A DNA stretch of 64,000 nucleotides from Ascarosepion bandense (taxonomy: Eukaryota > Mollusca > Cephalopoda > Sepiida > Sepiidae), in NCBI GenBank assembly GCA_037127315.1, contig JBBBDQ010000230.1, positions 775,001 through 839,000 on the forward strand. The letters run 5' to 3'. The notes under the pieces were generated by a model. That model was not told the DNA's origin, did no database searches, and saw only the letters and a list, made by a program, of their open reading frames with translations. Position 1 is the first letter of the stretch. Every line of letters begins with the position of its first letter. Positions 29,062 through 42,600 of the stretch are shown here, piece by piece. Made by a program: the position numbers and the translations under genes.

Positions 29062-30695
29062 TCAACATTTCTTTCTCAAACATCCTCGGTATTCCTACCA
29101 ACTTTTGAAGTGTGGAATCGTTCCTCATCAAAAAGTCACAAGCCATTTTTAGTCTCTGTAAAACTAACTTTAACTCTGCAACCCCCTTCTCTAATATCTC
29201 GATTTCTAGTTACTTTCCTTGTTTAGAAAGGACTCCAATGTCTACATGCATGGCCTGGGTGTTTATGTCTGCAAGCATCTTCCCGTGGTTAGTGAGATTT
29301 CTCTTGAATCTCTTGACAATTCTTAAATATGTCGCCGTCTCTTTCTATTGAACTGAGTCAGTTATCTACTTCTTTCCTCTCATAACTCTTGCATTCTCGA
29401 TAGTATTTCTGACAATGCAGATAAGGCTATTTCCATAAATCTGTTTCCCAATATATTTCTTTTCGGTGACATTAAGGCACATCATGCCAAGTGGTTTAAA
29501 CACTGTGTAAACGATTGGTCTATAGTACAAACACTGACCTTCACAATCACCCAATCTCTCATGCAAGTGGAGATTTCGCCACCCACTTCCCGAGTAACCC
29601 TGAAGGAGGCACTTCCTTTCCGGATCTCTTCTTTACTTCGATTCCTGACTCATGCTATATGCAGCCCTGCCCTCTGCATCTAGGTCCAGTCTTTTTCCCA
29701 TTGAAATAGTTAAACTTTGATCATCAAGTGGTGTCTGTAAACATCCCTTCCGGTTCCGTTTCCATCCAGGAACATGTTACGAACAGAATATCTTTCTGCT
29801 ATTAAATTTCATTTTGGGATTCGTTCCGGGATTTCCGTCATGACGTCCCTTTGAACAAACTTTTTAGGTTCCCTGTACAAGAATGAACCTTTGAGATCTC
29901 TTCCTGGATGAAAGCCGGCATCGATGGTTTCATTCCAGTAAGGAAATGCTAAGTTAAATCTCGTTCAATCCTTTGTTGTCAACTGCATGCTTGGCTGCTA
30001 TTGACTGTCTTCTTCCAGCTGTGTTGCAGTGACATGTCTTATTACAGTAGGCGTCTCTTTGTCTCTGATAGTATTGAATGCAAACTTGTCCTAAATGATG
30101 CAGAATTATTGTTTGATAATAGAATGAAACAAAGTATACTATCTCGAAATTTCGGCTCTAGAGTTTATTGGCGGCTCTGCAAGAGTGTGTTGAACAAGAA
30201 AATCCTCAATCCTTCCTCTATTCAATCCAAAGTCCTCACATCTACATCAGACAAAGTTGACTGATTTGTCCTCAAATTTTCTTCCAATTCTACACTTGAC
30301 TCGTCTGGGGTAACCACACCCGATTTTCTAACTAGAACAAAAGCTCAGTTGAGTGTTATATGTGTATAATTTCTAGTCTCAGACATAATTTCTAAATTAG
30401 ACTTCGATAAGTCAAGCGCGGGTGATGGAATCTCAGTCATCGACATAAAGTTCTATGATTCTGATCTGGATCCAGCCCTCTCCAACTTCTACAACTATCA
30501 CCTTACTATTTTTTGATTTTCAGTTTGTTAGAAGTCGTGCTCATCTGTATTTCCGATTTTAAGAAATCTAATGAACACTCTGGCCATTCTATCTATCGAT
30601 TTATTTGCCATTTACCTTTTTTCGGCAAGGTATTTTTCACGGCCCTTCTGGCAAACATGATCCCCATTTTTAATCAGTAGCTTTCTGACACATAA
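29062..30695 (+). mobile_element. Decayed LINE copy (endonuclease to mid-RT)
   Basis: Collinear with codons about 24-570 of the 10263 LINE, with many indels. Readable pieces: SFLIKKSQAIFSLCKTNFNS (29115-29174), ERTPMSTCMAW, the GGTGACATTAAGGCACATCA site of GDFNAHH, GSRVYWRLCKSVLNKK (30157-30204) and STSDKVD. It ends near the GKVFEAII region at about 30625-30695. Catalytic motifs are mutated. The 5' UTR and the entire 3' end are absent. Confidence 0.88.
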
Positions 30696-31019
30696 AAGTT
30701 TTATTATCATTTACATTTGATAGCGTTAACAATGTTCCAATTCGTTTTCTTTATTCTTTCAGGGGTGGGTTAGCACACGCGCATACTTAGGAGCCGACCG
30801 GGCAGAGACCGATTTTCCTGTCTGTCTCTCTCTGTCTTTCGATCTCAGTTGCTGACTCGCTACTACCCATTATTACTTTGTCTCATATAAGCGAGTTTCA
30901 GTAAGACTACATCATCTCCCACTCGGGATTTGTTTACAATAACAATTTCGAGGTTTACATTATTTGAGCTTGGTTAGGCTAGTTATTAAAACACAATTAC
31001 ATTCCTACAACAGAATAAT
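30696..31019. other. Unassigned interval
   Basis: Contains a CT-rich run (CTGTCTCTCTCTGTCTTTCG). Nothing else recognised. Confidence 0.45.
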
Positions 31020-31335
31020 ATACAATTTTCTAACGCCCAGACTCTGCTGTTTGGAATGTCGATTAGATGGACGTTACTCCAAGGAATCGTACAAAAATTG
31101 CAACGCTGCGCAAACACACTAGCAAACCTTACAGAATGATCACGGATATTGTTGGTGTCAGCCTTTCTAGTGTCAGTCCTATCATAAAGATAAAGTAAAA
31201 AACTGGATCTTATAGTTAAAAATGTAAAGTAAAATGCGGTCGGAAGAGAATAACAACGCCAAGTGTCGATATATACGTGATCAGAGTAAGTGTGAAATGT
31301 CCTAGGAAGATATTGCTCCGTTTGTTTCAATTAAT
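31020..31335 (+). pseudogene. Tc1-like transposase N-terminal relic, copy 1
   Basis: Collinear with 48325-48625: ACGCCCAGA, GTCGATTAG, the CACACTAGCAAACCTTACAG block, CGGATATTGTTGGTGTCAGC (the D-I-V-G-V-S helix-turn-helix), and the shared end TTTCAATTAATTTCCACAAT. It encodes only a broken DNA-binding domain. Confidence 0.65.
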
Positions 31336-32102
31336 TTCCACAATGCTGTACAGATATATACCTGTGTGTGTATGTGTGTGTGTGTGCGCGCGTGCGCGAG
31401 CGCGTTTTAATAGGATGTAGAACAATAACTAAACAAATTAGAGGAACAAGACAAAATGTAAAAGCTCTTTTTGAAATACTAATGCACTTCACCACGTTAT
31501 GCTAAGTTAGTAACCTGAGGTTAGTCAGAATTAGATGCAAAACTTTTATTTGTATTATGTGTTTTTATTAGTTTGGCTTATTCCAGCCTGAATGAGGGAG
31601 AAAACTCTTTGTGACTTTTGTTTTATTAAAGTCGTCAATTTCTGTTAGATTTTAAATTAGCTTATACTTAGTAGATTGATGTCGTTCACTCCTGTTAATT
31701 CGTAATTTCTAAATACAAAAGTACATTATTCTTACCAAAAATACTAAGGATACAGCCAACAGAAAACGAAAAAACGAGGAAATCTTTTTAAAAATATTTA
31801 ATAAAATGTGTACTTAATATCAGAAAGAAGCCTTTTAATTTCCGAAACACATAATAAAGAAATTTGCCTGAGATAATTTAAATCTCATAAAGAAATAGAG
31901 CTGGGGAAAACATCAATTAGCAGTTTTAATTTGTGGGAATGGTTGACAGAACAGGAATAAACAGGTGTATCTATGAGCAACAAAAAAAACCAAAAAAAAA
32001 CAAGTATCCGTGCAAACTTCTAATGTGAATTAGTATTTAAATTTTTTATTAATTAAAAATTATTACTAAGTCATTACGTTCATAGTTCACAAAAATTCAT
32101 AA
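31336..32102. other. Unassigned AT-rich interval
   Basis: TG-rich and CG-containing simple stretch at about 31362-31400; no gene recognised. Confidence 0.5.
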
Positions 32103-32325
32103 ACTCTCACTTTGGTTTCTTTTTTTTCAACTGGAGTAGATAGATCTATCTATCGCCCGGTTCACACTCCACCCACATCTATTGAACAGGTTAAGAGGCT
32201 CATCGCTTGTTCCCTGTTTAGGATGTGGTTTCCGGCTTTCTCTTTTCCAAGCTTTTCACTATTACGTAGCCCCCTGCACATCAGTGGCGTTACCGCCTTG
32301 CTCGGGGTGATACGATTAAAAAAAA
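32103..32325 (+). mobile_element. Short non-autonomous element made of LINE ends, single monomer
   Basis: Sense-strand copy of the family at 3774-4240. It begins with the end of a preceding monomer (TCTCACTTTGGTTTC plus T run). A full monomer follows (GGAGTAGATAGATCTATC, CGCCCGGTTCACACTCC, GGTTAAGAGGCTCATC, GTGGTTTCCGGCTTTCTC), then the LINE tail (TACGTAGCCCCCTGC, GCCTTGCTCGGGGTGATACG) and 8 A residues. It is the cleanest reference copy. An 81-codon frame spans it but is not considered a gene. Confidence 0.83.
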
Positions 32326-33339
32326 CCAAACTGATATCCTCATTGACACATGGATAAAAGCGTTCGTTAAATCCATTGACTAAACCCCAAAAGTTGTGCG
32401 TTCAATAGTGGTCTACAACACTGGTGAAAAAAACACTTAGTAGAGTGAAAGGGATATCCAGAACTCATATTCCATGGAAGGAGAAGGAAATAACTCAGTG
32501 ATTGTAGTGAAGGGTTCGGTTTGAAATTCCAAGCACCTTAAGAACACTGGAGCATAGAACGGCCGAAATAGTTTTATGGCAATAAAGATGAAGAAAACAG
32601 TCTGACCAATGTAAATAATGTAAAAGTCAAGAAGTTGTGGAGAGCTGTGATAATCAACCTTGTGAGGAGACATCAAGAAAGACTTTATACTACAGGGGCT
32701 TTCCAACTAGTGGCATTTCCGAATTTAGTGGTCTACCAATTATAGTACAAACCTTAAATCTCAAACCTATGGAAACACGTCACTTTCTGTCTAGTGCAAG
32801 CAGCAGCAGCAGTAGCGGCACTTTGCTGCATCGAGTTCGTTTATATATGAGAGTGTGAAACGAAGTTACACATGCGTGTATATTCCCTTTGGCAAGGAAA
32901 TATGCACATTCATTATCCCGGTGTGCTTCCATACTATGCTTCCGTTGCTTCCTGGCAGTTTATCTCGGTCACATTTTAAACGCATTAAAAGTGATATGTC
33001 TCTAGAAAGCCCGCTAATATGCTCGTTCCTAACATTTTTATAGAAAAGTATTTACTTTTTCTTTCATTTTCTGTGACATCCAACAAGAACATTTCCTGTG
33101 GTGGCATTTTCATTGAAATTGTTTCAAATTATCTAGCACGTAAAGCTATGCAATTCTAAATCTACTACGCTTCGAGCAAACCATATACCTAAGGTCCTTA
33201 TCCTTCATCAGCGAAACATTCTACTCGCCATTCACATGATTCTGAAGGTATAGGGTCTTCTATTAAGATGGATCGAAGTTAGCAGTCAATAAAACAGTGT
33301 AATTGGTAAAAAAAAACTGACTTCACTATTAGATCATGT
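32326..33339. other. Unassigned interval
   Basis: Short frames only, with a small AGC run near 32800. No gene or repeat assigned. Confidence 0.45.
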
Positions 33340-33722
33340 TATTTAAGTAATGGCGATTATGTCTGAAAAATAAAATCACCCAAATGTCTGCCAAAGCTTC
33401 TGCGGCGCATCTCCACTCGATGGTCAATATTTTTTTGTTGACTTTTCTGCATAATTGCTCTTCGATCTCACCAATATGCCTTATTATCCCTCCTTCAGCT
33501 GTTAAATTATTGTTGGCTTGTTGGCATAGACCTTACTTTTGAGATCACCCGAAAGGAAGAATTCTAAAGGCGTCAAGTCGCACGATGGTTGTGTCCAATT
33601 CACTTCGCTTTTTGAAAAGATGATGCAAACTGGGAACTTCTCATGGCATGTATGGCGGTTCTGTTCGAAATCTTCGATATCCATATCATTCAATTGCCAC
33701 GACTCAAATAACATGATCCAAT
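33340..33722 (-). pseudogene. DDE (Tc1/IS630-type) transposase C-terminal relic
   Basis: The minus strand reads VNWTQPSCDLTPLEFFLSGD, LKSKVYANKPTII, a stop, then QLKEGIIRHIGEIEEQLCRK and CAAEALADI. This is the usual end of an invertebrate IS630/mariner transposase (CDLTPLDFFLWG...KVYAN.P.T...LK..I...I..I). The catalytic third acidic residue region lies in the CDLTPLEFF segment. It is broken by a stop and has no upstream domains. Confidence 0.78.
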
Positions 33723-34171
33723 AGTGAAATCAAAAATATTCACCAATATCTCTGTTTTATTCATTGCTAACTTAGATCCATATTAATGGAACACCATATA
33801 CAGGTCAAACTTTTCTTTTTGTTTCAGTGAGAACCTTTTCATGTCACATAATATCGTTGAACATATAAAAATGGGACAGACTGGGCTCTTTAAACTTAAT
33901 TCATATCTAGTCTTTGAAAATATATTTGAATTCAAACCAGCACAATTTTGCGTAAGGTGAGCAAAACTGCGGCGGTGTAAGTGTGGTTGCAGCCTTAGGC
34001 TAGTTAAAAATGCTCGAAGATTAAACAAGCGAATAAAATGATGCCAGTCGTTTCAGGACAATCATTGTTTTTACTGCCATCGTTAGAACCAAAGGATTAT
34101 TTTGAATACTTTCACATTTTATTACTTAAATGCAATACGTGATATACGCTGGTGTGATAAATTCTAGAAAA
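33723..34171. other. Unassigned interval
   Basis: No gene or known repeat recognised. Confidence 0.45.
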
Positions 34172-34430
34172 AGACATTGAATGGGCAGAAGATTTTCTCC
34201 CAGTAGGTTTCCATTACAGTATTCGGTAGACTGGTTTCCAACCAATGCTACAGAAACAAATCTCTCCTGTTATTTAACTCATAGGTGCAGGGAGAAGCGG
34301 CGGATTAATATTTTTCCCAAAAGCATTTGAGCGTAGGAAAACGCAACGAATTCAGATGGAATTCGAACTCGTCTCTCCCATGTTTCTTTCTGAGCCGACA
34401 TCCACTGCACCACAACGCACATCTACTTGG
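34172..34430 (-). mobile_element. SINE-B copy
   Basis: Minus-strand SINE-B: GGGCAGAAGATTTTCTCCC, GGTAGACTGGTTTCCAACC, AATTCGAACTCG (B-box complement) and CACTGCACCACAACGCACAT (A-box complement at about 34401-34420). The extreme 3' hairpin is missing. Confidence 0.85.
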
Positions 34431-36399
34431 CTATTTTTTTAAAAATGTATTTTATAATGATCTACACGTGTTATACGCCATCGATCGTTCCTTGATAATC
34501 CCTGCTTTTATTGTCCTTGTTACTATTTACGAACGCTTTTGTATAACTTCCCAGTTCACTTTGATATTAAAAAATATAAAACAATTGCACCGTTTTAAGA
34601 TATTCCTGGGTATGACGATAAACAATATCCGGCCGCAAGATTTGGAGATTACAGTTTTGAGGGACAAGGAACCACATCTTTATTGTTTTTTACCATGTTA
34701 GCCCCCTAGCTATGGATAAATAACGAAGAAACAGACAAAATGCAAGACTGAAAATACAATTTATATAGTAAAACTACCAGCAAAATATTTTTGTCTTTAT
34801 CTATACTTGCAAGATAAGGTAGTATTTACATTATTTTCATTGTTCGAACTGTTGTCCTCGTCTTTATTGCTATGTTTACGCCGTTTCGGCTGTTGTACCA
34901 TTTCTCACCAGTGCTCAATATATATTTTATATTTTAAAAATTACGATCAATACATATTTGTAGAAAACTTATCAAGAATACGATTTTAAAGTAAAATGGC
35001 TGGCAATAGATTACATAGTAGAATTACCAACGATACATTTTATTGCAAAATGACCACTAATACAATTAACTGTCGTTTAAGGCATACAATTGCCTTCAAA
35101 ATAAATACCATACAGTTATATTCAAAATATTTTGGACTTTATCATCAAATAACCCATTTAGATGTTGATATGCGCTAAACAAAATTAACCGATCATTTTT
35201 AAAGATTTCAACCGGCCGTAACTCTACCTGTTGTTTCAAATGATACTGAATGGTTACCGTATTGAAGCGGCTACTTTAGCTTTTACTATTTATTGGTTTG
35301 AGAGATTTCTAGGGCTACAGGGAATGCTTTTTTTAATACATATTGCATTATGACCAAACCTCGTTCTACTACCTGAGTTCACATCCACTGTTTGGTTTCT
35401 GTTTGGGCGCATTTTCTTTGAGAATAGCGGTGGTTATTTACATCTACCCTTATATGCACTTTCATATCATATGACATTTGGTTTAACTGCTATTGGCAAC
35501 AAAATAAAACTTTTCAAATTTGAGAATGTTCATCCCCTACTATACCATCTTCTACCATGTAATTTACTATCGTAAAAACATTATAAATAAGAACTATTCA
35601 TCTTGAAATGACGCTTGTAGAAATATAGAATTTAGCGCGTCAGATTTTCTAAATGTAAACAGTAATATTACAAGTTGGGTTTGTACAAAATCCAAAGCAC
35701 GCCGTTTTACAAGAAATATTTTTCGACATGCGTTGGTGTACAAGGTACACGCCCAAATTTAAAAGTATTTTTCAGGAAATAAATTTGTTTATTTCAAAAC
35801 TATAGAAATATTAACTTCCTTCAAATTTGGACTTTCCTACTTCAGTGCGCTTGTTGTAACAATCCATTCGCTTCTTAAAGGCCTTGCTTCTAGCCCTCCA
35901 AATGAAAGGTTCCCGGTCCTCGTAACTACCACTCTCATCACTGCCACATCCTGAAACGTTAATCCATAAACAATCTTTATTATTTCACAGATTTCTACGT
36001 CGTACTGGAAGATATTGACACAGACATTTATATGAAACTGCTAGAGGATTCTGAAAAGTTGGTTTAGACCTGATAAACGGTAAATGTACCAGAAGTTGTT
36101 TAATTTGTACTGATATTCTCGGTAGTGTGAAGTAGGTTTCATTGAATCTATGCAACGTTTTAAAGAATTATTAGATTAAAGACTTCTAAAATTATTAGGT
36201 TGTGTTACAAATGAATCCCACATTTTTTATCAAATTTAGTTCAGAAAAAATACATATTACTGTGTTTTTTATTTGTGTGTTTGTTTTTCAGTTAAAAATG
36301 ATATGTTAGAATGTTATATTATTTCTAGGTGAATTTTTAAACTGATTCAATATTTCTTATCAAATTGCAAAATGAAACTTTTCTCGAACGGCCACTATT
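34431..36399. other. Unassigned AT-rich interval
   Basis: Nearly 2 kb without a recognised gene, RNA or repeat. ACTACCAGCAAAATATTTTTG at 34775 loosely resembles the minisatellite motif at 55.3 kb. The interval is a candidate for unique or very old sequence. Confidence 0.45.
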
Positions 36400-37250
36400 C
36401 TAGATCTTTTTCCGCTAATGAAGTATCTACACTTAGATCTACATTCCTGATTTTCATCAATGGTCTTCATAATGGCATCATTCTCTCAAATCTATATCTA
36501 TGCTGATGACAAAACCATTTATTAAATTGTTAATAGTAAGTCTGATCGGATAATTTCAGGTTGACAGCTGATCTAAAATATGATTCACAATCTATTGTGA
36601 GCTGAGGTAAGGAATGGCTTGCTAATTTTAATGTCGCTAACAAAACTTTTATTTTATTTTAATTGGCTGAGAGAACCTATATGATCTTCCTTCAGCATGT
36701 GTGAGGATAACCTTCAGAAAAGTGACTCGTTCTGCCCTCTAATACTGACGTTTTCTGGAGTAATAACATAGACAATCACCTGCTAGAAGTGTGGCTGGGA
36801 AAGAATTTTCTCTGAGACATGCTCGACAATTTTTAGCAGAATTAATCTTAGATATTAATAAGTCTACCATTGAACTTTGCTTTGAATATTGCTGCTAAAA
36901 CTGGTTTGGTAGTACTGCTATGTATTTAGAAATTCTTGATAAAATGTAACAAATTTTGAATGTGAATGGTCCTGATATGGCTTCTGTCACTTTCTCACCG
37001 CGATAATATGGCATCGCTCTACCTTTTCAATGAATAATTTCAAAGTAAGTTTTTCTATTGTACCTAAGGTTTATTAATTTAAGCGCGATGCCTAATTTTG
37101 AAATGGGTAGATGTATCTGTACGTTCTATGCTAACAGCTATTTCTATCCCACTACTTGCTTGTGAATCTCTTCTGGCTTATTACTTCCCAATCAACTATG
37201 ATCTTTAAAAATTAAGTGCAATGTCAATCGATATTTTCTGCCCTCTTGAT
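36400..37250 (+). mobile_element. Decayed LINE 3' half
   Basis: From RT motif B (GCTAATGAAGTATCTACAC) through motif C, where TATGCTGATGACAAAACC preserves Y-A-D-D (36508-36519), to the C-terminal domain (GGAATGGCTTGCTAATTTTA; CTTTGAATATTGCTGC) and the AATTAAGTGCAATGTCAATC end of coding. Heavily diverged, no ORF left. Confidence 0.78.
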
Positions 37251-37429
37251 ACTAGTTCTTGTATCGTTCTCTGTCCTTAAGTGTATTTTCCTCATATTTT
37301 CTAACTCACCGTAATCTACAGAGCCTTAGTAGTTTGCCTTATTTAAGTTAATTTTTTTAAAACAATGTTACTATTTATCACACCGCTGTGTTCAGATAAA
37401 AATTCTGATAAGCTATTTTTCCTGATTCC

Positions 37430-37820
37430 CCGACTACATGAATTTAAGGGGGCTACAAGACTGGCAAGTAGGTCTCACCATTTTACTGATTAATTAGCTT
37501 GCTACAACGACAACTTCAGCACAAATATTTTGGTTTCTCGTACTCACAACATGTAGAGAATTCTTCCAACTTCGTGCTTACCGGATAATTACAATCTTCA
37601 AAAATTTAATTTAAGTGCAACGTCAATCATCATCATCAGTTATCTTCATCTCTGTTCCGATTTTCGCCCTTTTCCTAATCCTCATCATACGCGGTCTTCT
37701 CATTCTTGTTCAATTTCACTTTCACTTTCACTTTCACTTTCACTCCTTTTGGAGTTAATTCCTATCTTAAATTCTAGTGGCAATATTGACTTGCTTGGGT
37801 TGAAACGATTAAAACAAAAG
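37430..37820 (+). mobile_element. Decayed LINE extreme 3' end
   Basis: A second LINE end directly downstream: GACTGGCAAGTAGGTCTCAC (LATRSH), ACTCACAACATGTAGAGAAT (TSRLWN), CAAAAATTTAATTTAAGTGC, then a 3' UTR ending TAGTGGCAATATTGACTTGC, TTGGGTTGAAACGATT and an A-rich tail. A (TTTCAC)n run at 37717-37744 lies in the 3' UTR. Confidence 0.75.
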
Positions 37821-38833
37821 AAAAAAAGAAAATGGTCTTCGAGACATCATGGGCAAAATTCGGCAAGTTTTTGATGCGATCATGTTTTGGTAATCTCTTG
37901 GATCTGGTTTTCCAAACGATTCAAGTATAATTTTTTTTCAAAACGTTTTTCGTGTTCTATACTGCACTGTGAGTTTCCATAAAGAATAATGTCGTCTTCT
38001 CTATTGAAGAGCCCAATTTAAACCAAACTTTTATTAACAGAATGAATCTGCTGTACATTCGAATGTGCATTTAAAGTTTTATTACATTTTGTGAACTCTA
38101 AACAAACAATACATTGAAGATTTTTCAATCACATACAAAACATTAGCCTTATTACATAAAACTCGGATTATGGAGTTGGTTTTGTCTAGTTTTATTCTTA
38201 GCTCACTGGCATTCTGTTGGACACTGTTTTATATGTAAGCGGTTTTTTGTATCACCTTTCATGGCATGTTTCGGAAATTGTATATTAGGATGATACATCA
38301 GTCATGCTATTTGGTTTCCCGAAACGAAAATAACTTAGAACCGATTCTAATAGTTACAGAACACAGAATATACTTTTCAAATGAGTTTTCTTTGTAACTC
38401 TATAGTCATTAGAAGCGAAATATTCTCCTTTTTCTTAACATATTTGTTATTGCAAACTTTGTATTACTAAGTTTTTATTATAACATCAGGTTTAGTGAAT
38501 TATTTGCAACGTTGCCAAAACTTGAACAATCGGCAAAACTTATAATTTGTCACTGTGTTAAATGTGTGATGTCTGCTAGAATTTACTCAAGTTTTATATA
38601 TAGTGTACATTAATAGTGAAAATATTTTATTCCCCAAAAAGACTGTTTTTATTCTGTAAAAAATGTCCAAATTTAATATTGTAAACAAGTATTAGAAATT
38701 AAGAAAAAATATCAAAATAAGAGTGGGGTTATCTAAATTGAATATTTAGACTGATGGATACCAATATAACACACTTCCAGCGCAGGTATATACGCCTATA
38801 ACAAACATCATTTAAAAAACACGCCAGTAAACC

Positions 38834-38839
<6 letters not shown>
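37821..38839. other. Unassigned AT-rich interval
   Basis: No gene or repeat recognised. Confidence 0.45.

Positions 38840-38885
<46 letters not shown>
38840..38885. repeat. (TA)n microsatellite
   Basis: Perfect TA repeat. Confidence 0.97.
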
Positions 38886-38888
<3 letters not shown>

Positions 38889-39259
38889 GGTACCAAATTG
38901 AACTGTTCATGTATCATATTCCATATATCTACGCGGAAAAAACGTTTAATACAATTTGTAAATTTTCAAATATCGATTAAGGAATCACGAAATCTTATTT
39001 GCTTCTCTTTTAATTAAGAATACGGAAGAAAAAATAAGCAAAAACGCAATTTTATGCAAACTATGTCATATTTTATTAAGCAAGTCATGGTTTTCGCATT
39101 AAACAAACGGTGTTGGTAAAATCTGTAGACACGAGGTCTGATGAAATATGATTATGACTGTTGTTATGATCACTGACCTAAAGCACACTGAATGGAATTG
39201 CTTGCTGACTTCCATTGTTTCAATGTTTGTCATCTTTCAGTCGACTCATATTTTTGTTG

Positions 39260-39303
<44 letters not shown>

Positions 39304-39584
39304 GTTATTAGAGAAGGATCGAAGGTAGCTGGAGAAGTCCAGTGGTCAATCCCATTCCTACCGCAAGTGAAAGAAAAGTGAGAGTTCGGATAGAACTTGA
39401 TGTAGCGTTCGACCAACATACTTACATTTTTTTGAGTAACTGTAGTCTTCGTTTTTAACGTTGAATATAGAGCTTAATTTCGGTCATATGAAATTAAGCC
39501 GGGTCTGTACCTAGATGTGTGGTGGCTTGGAAATACCTGGTGATGTAGTCTCGGATATTACAGTGTAATGAATAATGGCGTGGA
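38886..39584. other. Unassigned interval with (TA)n
   Basis: TA tract at 39264-39302. 38905-38970 loosely resembles 47190-47240 (TATTCCAT...TCTACGCGGAAAAAAC versus TATTCCAT...TCTGCGGGAAAACA), hinting at a shared minor repeat. Confidence 0.45.
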
Positions 39585-39665
39585 ATTTTTAATTGGATAA
39601 CCAAGTTCAAATTTCTGCTGGTTTCGTTTAGTCACTTACGCTTAAAAATACCATTTGGTAAGGAA
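39585..39665 (+). mobile_element. SINE-B fragment cut by LINE insertion
   Basis: ACCAAGTTCAAATTTCTG (B-box region), TCACTTACGCTTAAAAATAC and CATTTGGTAAGGAA, then abrupt replacement by the poly(T) of the minus-strand LINE. The distal SINE half was not found beyond 43205. Confidence 0.65.
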
Positions 39666-39666
39666 C

Positions 39667-42600
39667 TTTTTTTTTTTTTTTTTTACAAGCGTTTCACCCC
39701 GAGCAAGGCATGTCACTGCCACTACTGCGCAGGGGGCTACGTAGAGTGGAGAAAGGATGATTAAATATAGGAAATGTCAGAGAGTGGGTGATAGGCGGGT
39801 AAGGATACCGAGAATGAGGGTTGGTTAGATGAGAGTGTTCTGAGAATAGTTGGGAGTTAGTGTGATAGGAGGTGTCTATTGACCCTACATTTAAACACCT
39901 GGAGATTGTAACTGTCGGGAAAGCAGACTTGTGGAAGGGAGTTCCACAGGCGGGAAGGGAAGCGCGAGAAAAGAAGCTGTTGGAGTAGAATTTACGGTTA
40001 CATCTTATTTGTTTAACTGTAAAAGGGTGGGACCTAGTTGCTAATCTAGTATCTCGTGTAAATTCGTGCTTAGGCGGCACCAGTGATCTAAGCTCATCGG
40101 AGCAGAAGCCATGAAAGTACTTGTAGAAGAGGCACAAGGAAGCCACATCACGCCAGTGAGAGAGCGACTGCAGCCGGTCTGCCAAGTCAGTATCAACCAC
40201 GTTACAGATCCTCCTTTGTATTTTGTCAAGAAGCCCAAGGAGAGCAGCAGGGGCACCCGACCAGATATGGCAGCAATATTCACTACACGGGCGGATGGTA
40301 GATTTGTATATGTGCAGAATAGTTTCAGGTGGGAAAAATTTCCGGGCCCTGCACAGGGAGCCGACTTTCATAGCAGCAGATTTGGCAATGGATTCAATAT
40401 AGTCATTCCATTTGAGGTCCGCCGAGCGTGTAAGGCCAAGGAGGCGTAGTATTTTACTCTCTGGGAGGCTAGCCTGTCCCATGCTAATGGGAGGTAGATG
40501 CGATTGTCTATGGTGGTTAGTTGATAACAGCTTTGTTTTAGAGGCTTGAAATTTACCAACCATTTCCTACCCCAGGCCACTACGGATTGGAGGTCCCTTT
40601 CAAGTACGGCAGCGAGGTTCACTTTGTCGTCCACACCTGGTTTTTGATCGATGCGAGAATAGATTGTTGTGTCGTCGGCATACATGCCAACTTGGGATCT
40701 AATGGTGTCGGGGAGATCATTACTGTAGAGCAGAAAGAGCGTGGGACCTAGGATGGAACCTTGAGGGACGCCCGCGTTCGTGTGGTAGTTTTGTGAGGCA
40801 TGCCCATTTAATACCACCTTCAATGTGCGGTTAGAGAGGAAAGACTGGATGAGGTCAAACAGATGTCCAGTTATCCCATAGCTCCGCAGTTTGCACAAGA
40901 GGCCAGCATGCCAGACCCTGGCGAATGCTTTGGAGATATCCAAGGTAACGGTTCGGGCTTCACCATTCTTGTCGAGTGCCTGGTATATGTACTCGGTAAT
41001 GGTCGTTAGCATATCAGCAGTAGACCTGGTGAAGCGAAACTCGTACTGTTTGTCAGTGAGAAGCCCGTTGGCCATAAGATGCTGAATCACCTCGGCGTTG
41101 ATAATGGCTTCGAAAACTTTGCCAAAGATTGGAAGGAGACTAATAGGACGGTAATTGGCGGGGTCTGAGGGTTCGCCAGAATTCTTAAATATAGGAACTA
41201 CGCAGGAGGACTTCCAACAGGCAGGAAAGCAGGAAGCAGATAGGCAGAGGTTATAGAGTTTAGAGAGGACAGAGGAGAGTTCAGGGGCACATTTCTTCAG
41301 TACTATGACTAGGATTCCGTCACCGCCGCTCGCTTTGTGTGGGTCAAGTTGTGCAATTATCTTGGCGACCAGCGAGGGTGTAATGTGGACGTTATTTAGT
41401 TGAGCCTTAGTTCTGGGTGGGAAGTCTGGTGTAGGTATTCCTAACGAGTCCAGTGTCGAATTGGTTGAGAATCTACGGGCAAAGCATTCAGCCTTGTCGG
41501 CTGGGGAGGTGAGAACTTCAAATTCATTGATTAATGGGGGTATTGAAGTCTTGTTCCTGCTGAGCACGCTTTTGCAGAGACGACAGTAATCTTTGGAGCC
41601 AAACTTAGAAGATGCTATGTGTTGCCTAATTCTGGTAGCAAACGCCCTCTTGGCTTCGTTCAGTACTTTTTTACACTTGTTCCGTGCTGAGGTGAAAAGG
41701 CGCCTGTTTTGGTTCGACGAGTAGCTTTGATAGAGCCGGAAGAAATGGTTCCGGTGGGCAATGGCGGCCGAGCAAGCGGGTGAGAACCAGGGGGACGAAT
41801 TTGGTTTTAGTTGGAATTTAGTTGGAATTTAGTTGGAAGCACAGTCTTCGACAGGAAGATCGAAGACGTTGTTCCAGGGGACGTCGCAGAGGAAGTCCCT
41901 GAACGAGTCCCAGTCGGCTCTTTGGTAGCAGTATGATATTCTGCTGGTTTGGTTTTCTTGGGTAGAGTTAGTGTGGATTGATATGTTTACGGAGACTACG
42001 GCGTGGTCAGAGTTTCCGAGGGGGCAGAGTTGCCTGGTAGTGCAGGAGTCTGAGATGGAGGTAAAGCAAAGGTCGAGTAAAGAGTCCCTTCCGTTAGGGT
42101 TTTTAGAGAAACGCGTGGGGAAGTCCACCACTTGCGTTAGAGCTTGGGCTATTGAAAAGTGCATGGTGCGGATCCCAGCAAGGTCGGTGGCTGAGTTTTC
42201 AAGCCACTTGGTGTGGTGGGCGTTAAAATCACCAAACACAAATATATGGGCAGATGGGTGAGAAAAAATGGCCCTGTCGATATTAGTAGAGATGCAATCA
42301 AGTACCGTACAGTCAGAGGAGGAGGGGCAGCGGTAGAGGAAGAAGAGATAGCTAACCGAGCTAAGAAGTGAGAGACGGAAGCACATGAAGGAATGATCAA
42401 GTGATTCAAGAGATGTGACCCTGGCTAGGGGGAGTTGTTCGCTGACATATACACCAAGCCCATGCATATGGACATTGGAGTCCTTCCTGAAGAGAGGAAG
42501 GTAACCAGGAAAGAACAGCTCTGAAGAGGAGATAGAAGGGTCAAGGTTAGTCTCACATATAGCTAAGATATCGGGTGAGTTAGTTAGAAGGAAAGATTCT

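Noticed and set aside
32112..32357. A ~75-codon frame (VDRSIYRPVHT...LLGVIRL) conserved in all copies of the LINE-derived short element
   Set aside because: It spans head and LINE tail, recurs only because the copies are similar, and is unrelated to any domain; not called a gene.
37717..37744. (TTTCAC)n run as a telomeric or regulatory repeat
   Set aside because: It is a short hexamer microsatellite inside a LINE 3' UTR and does not match the TTAGGG motif.
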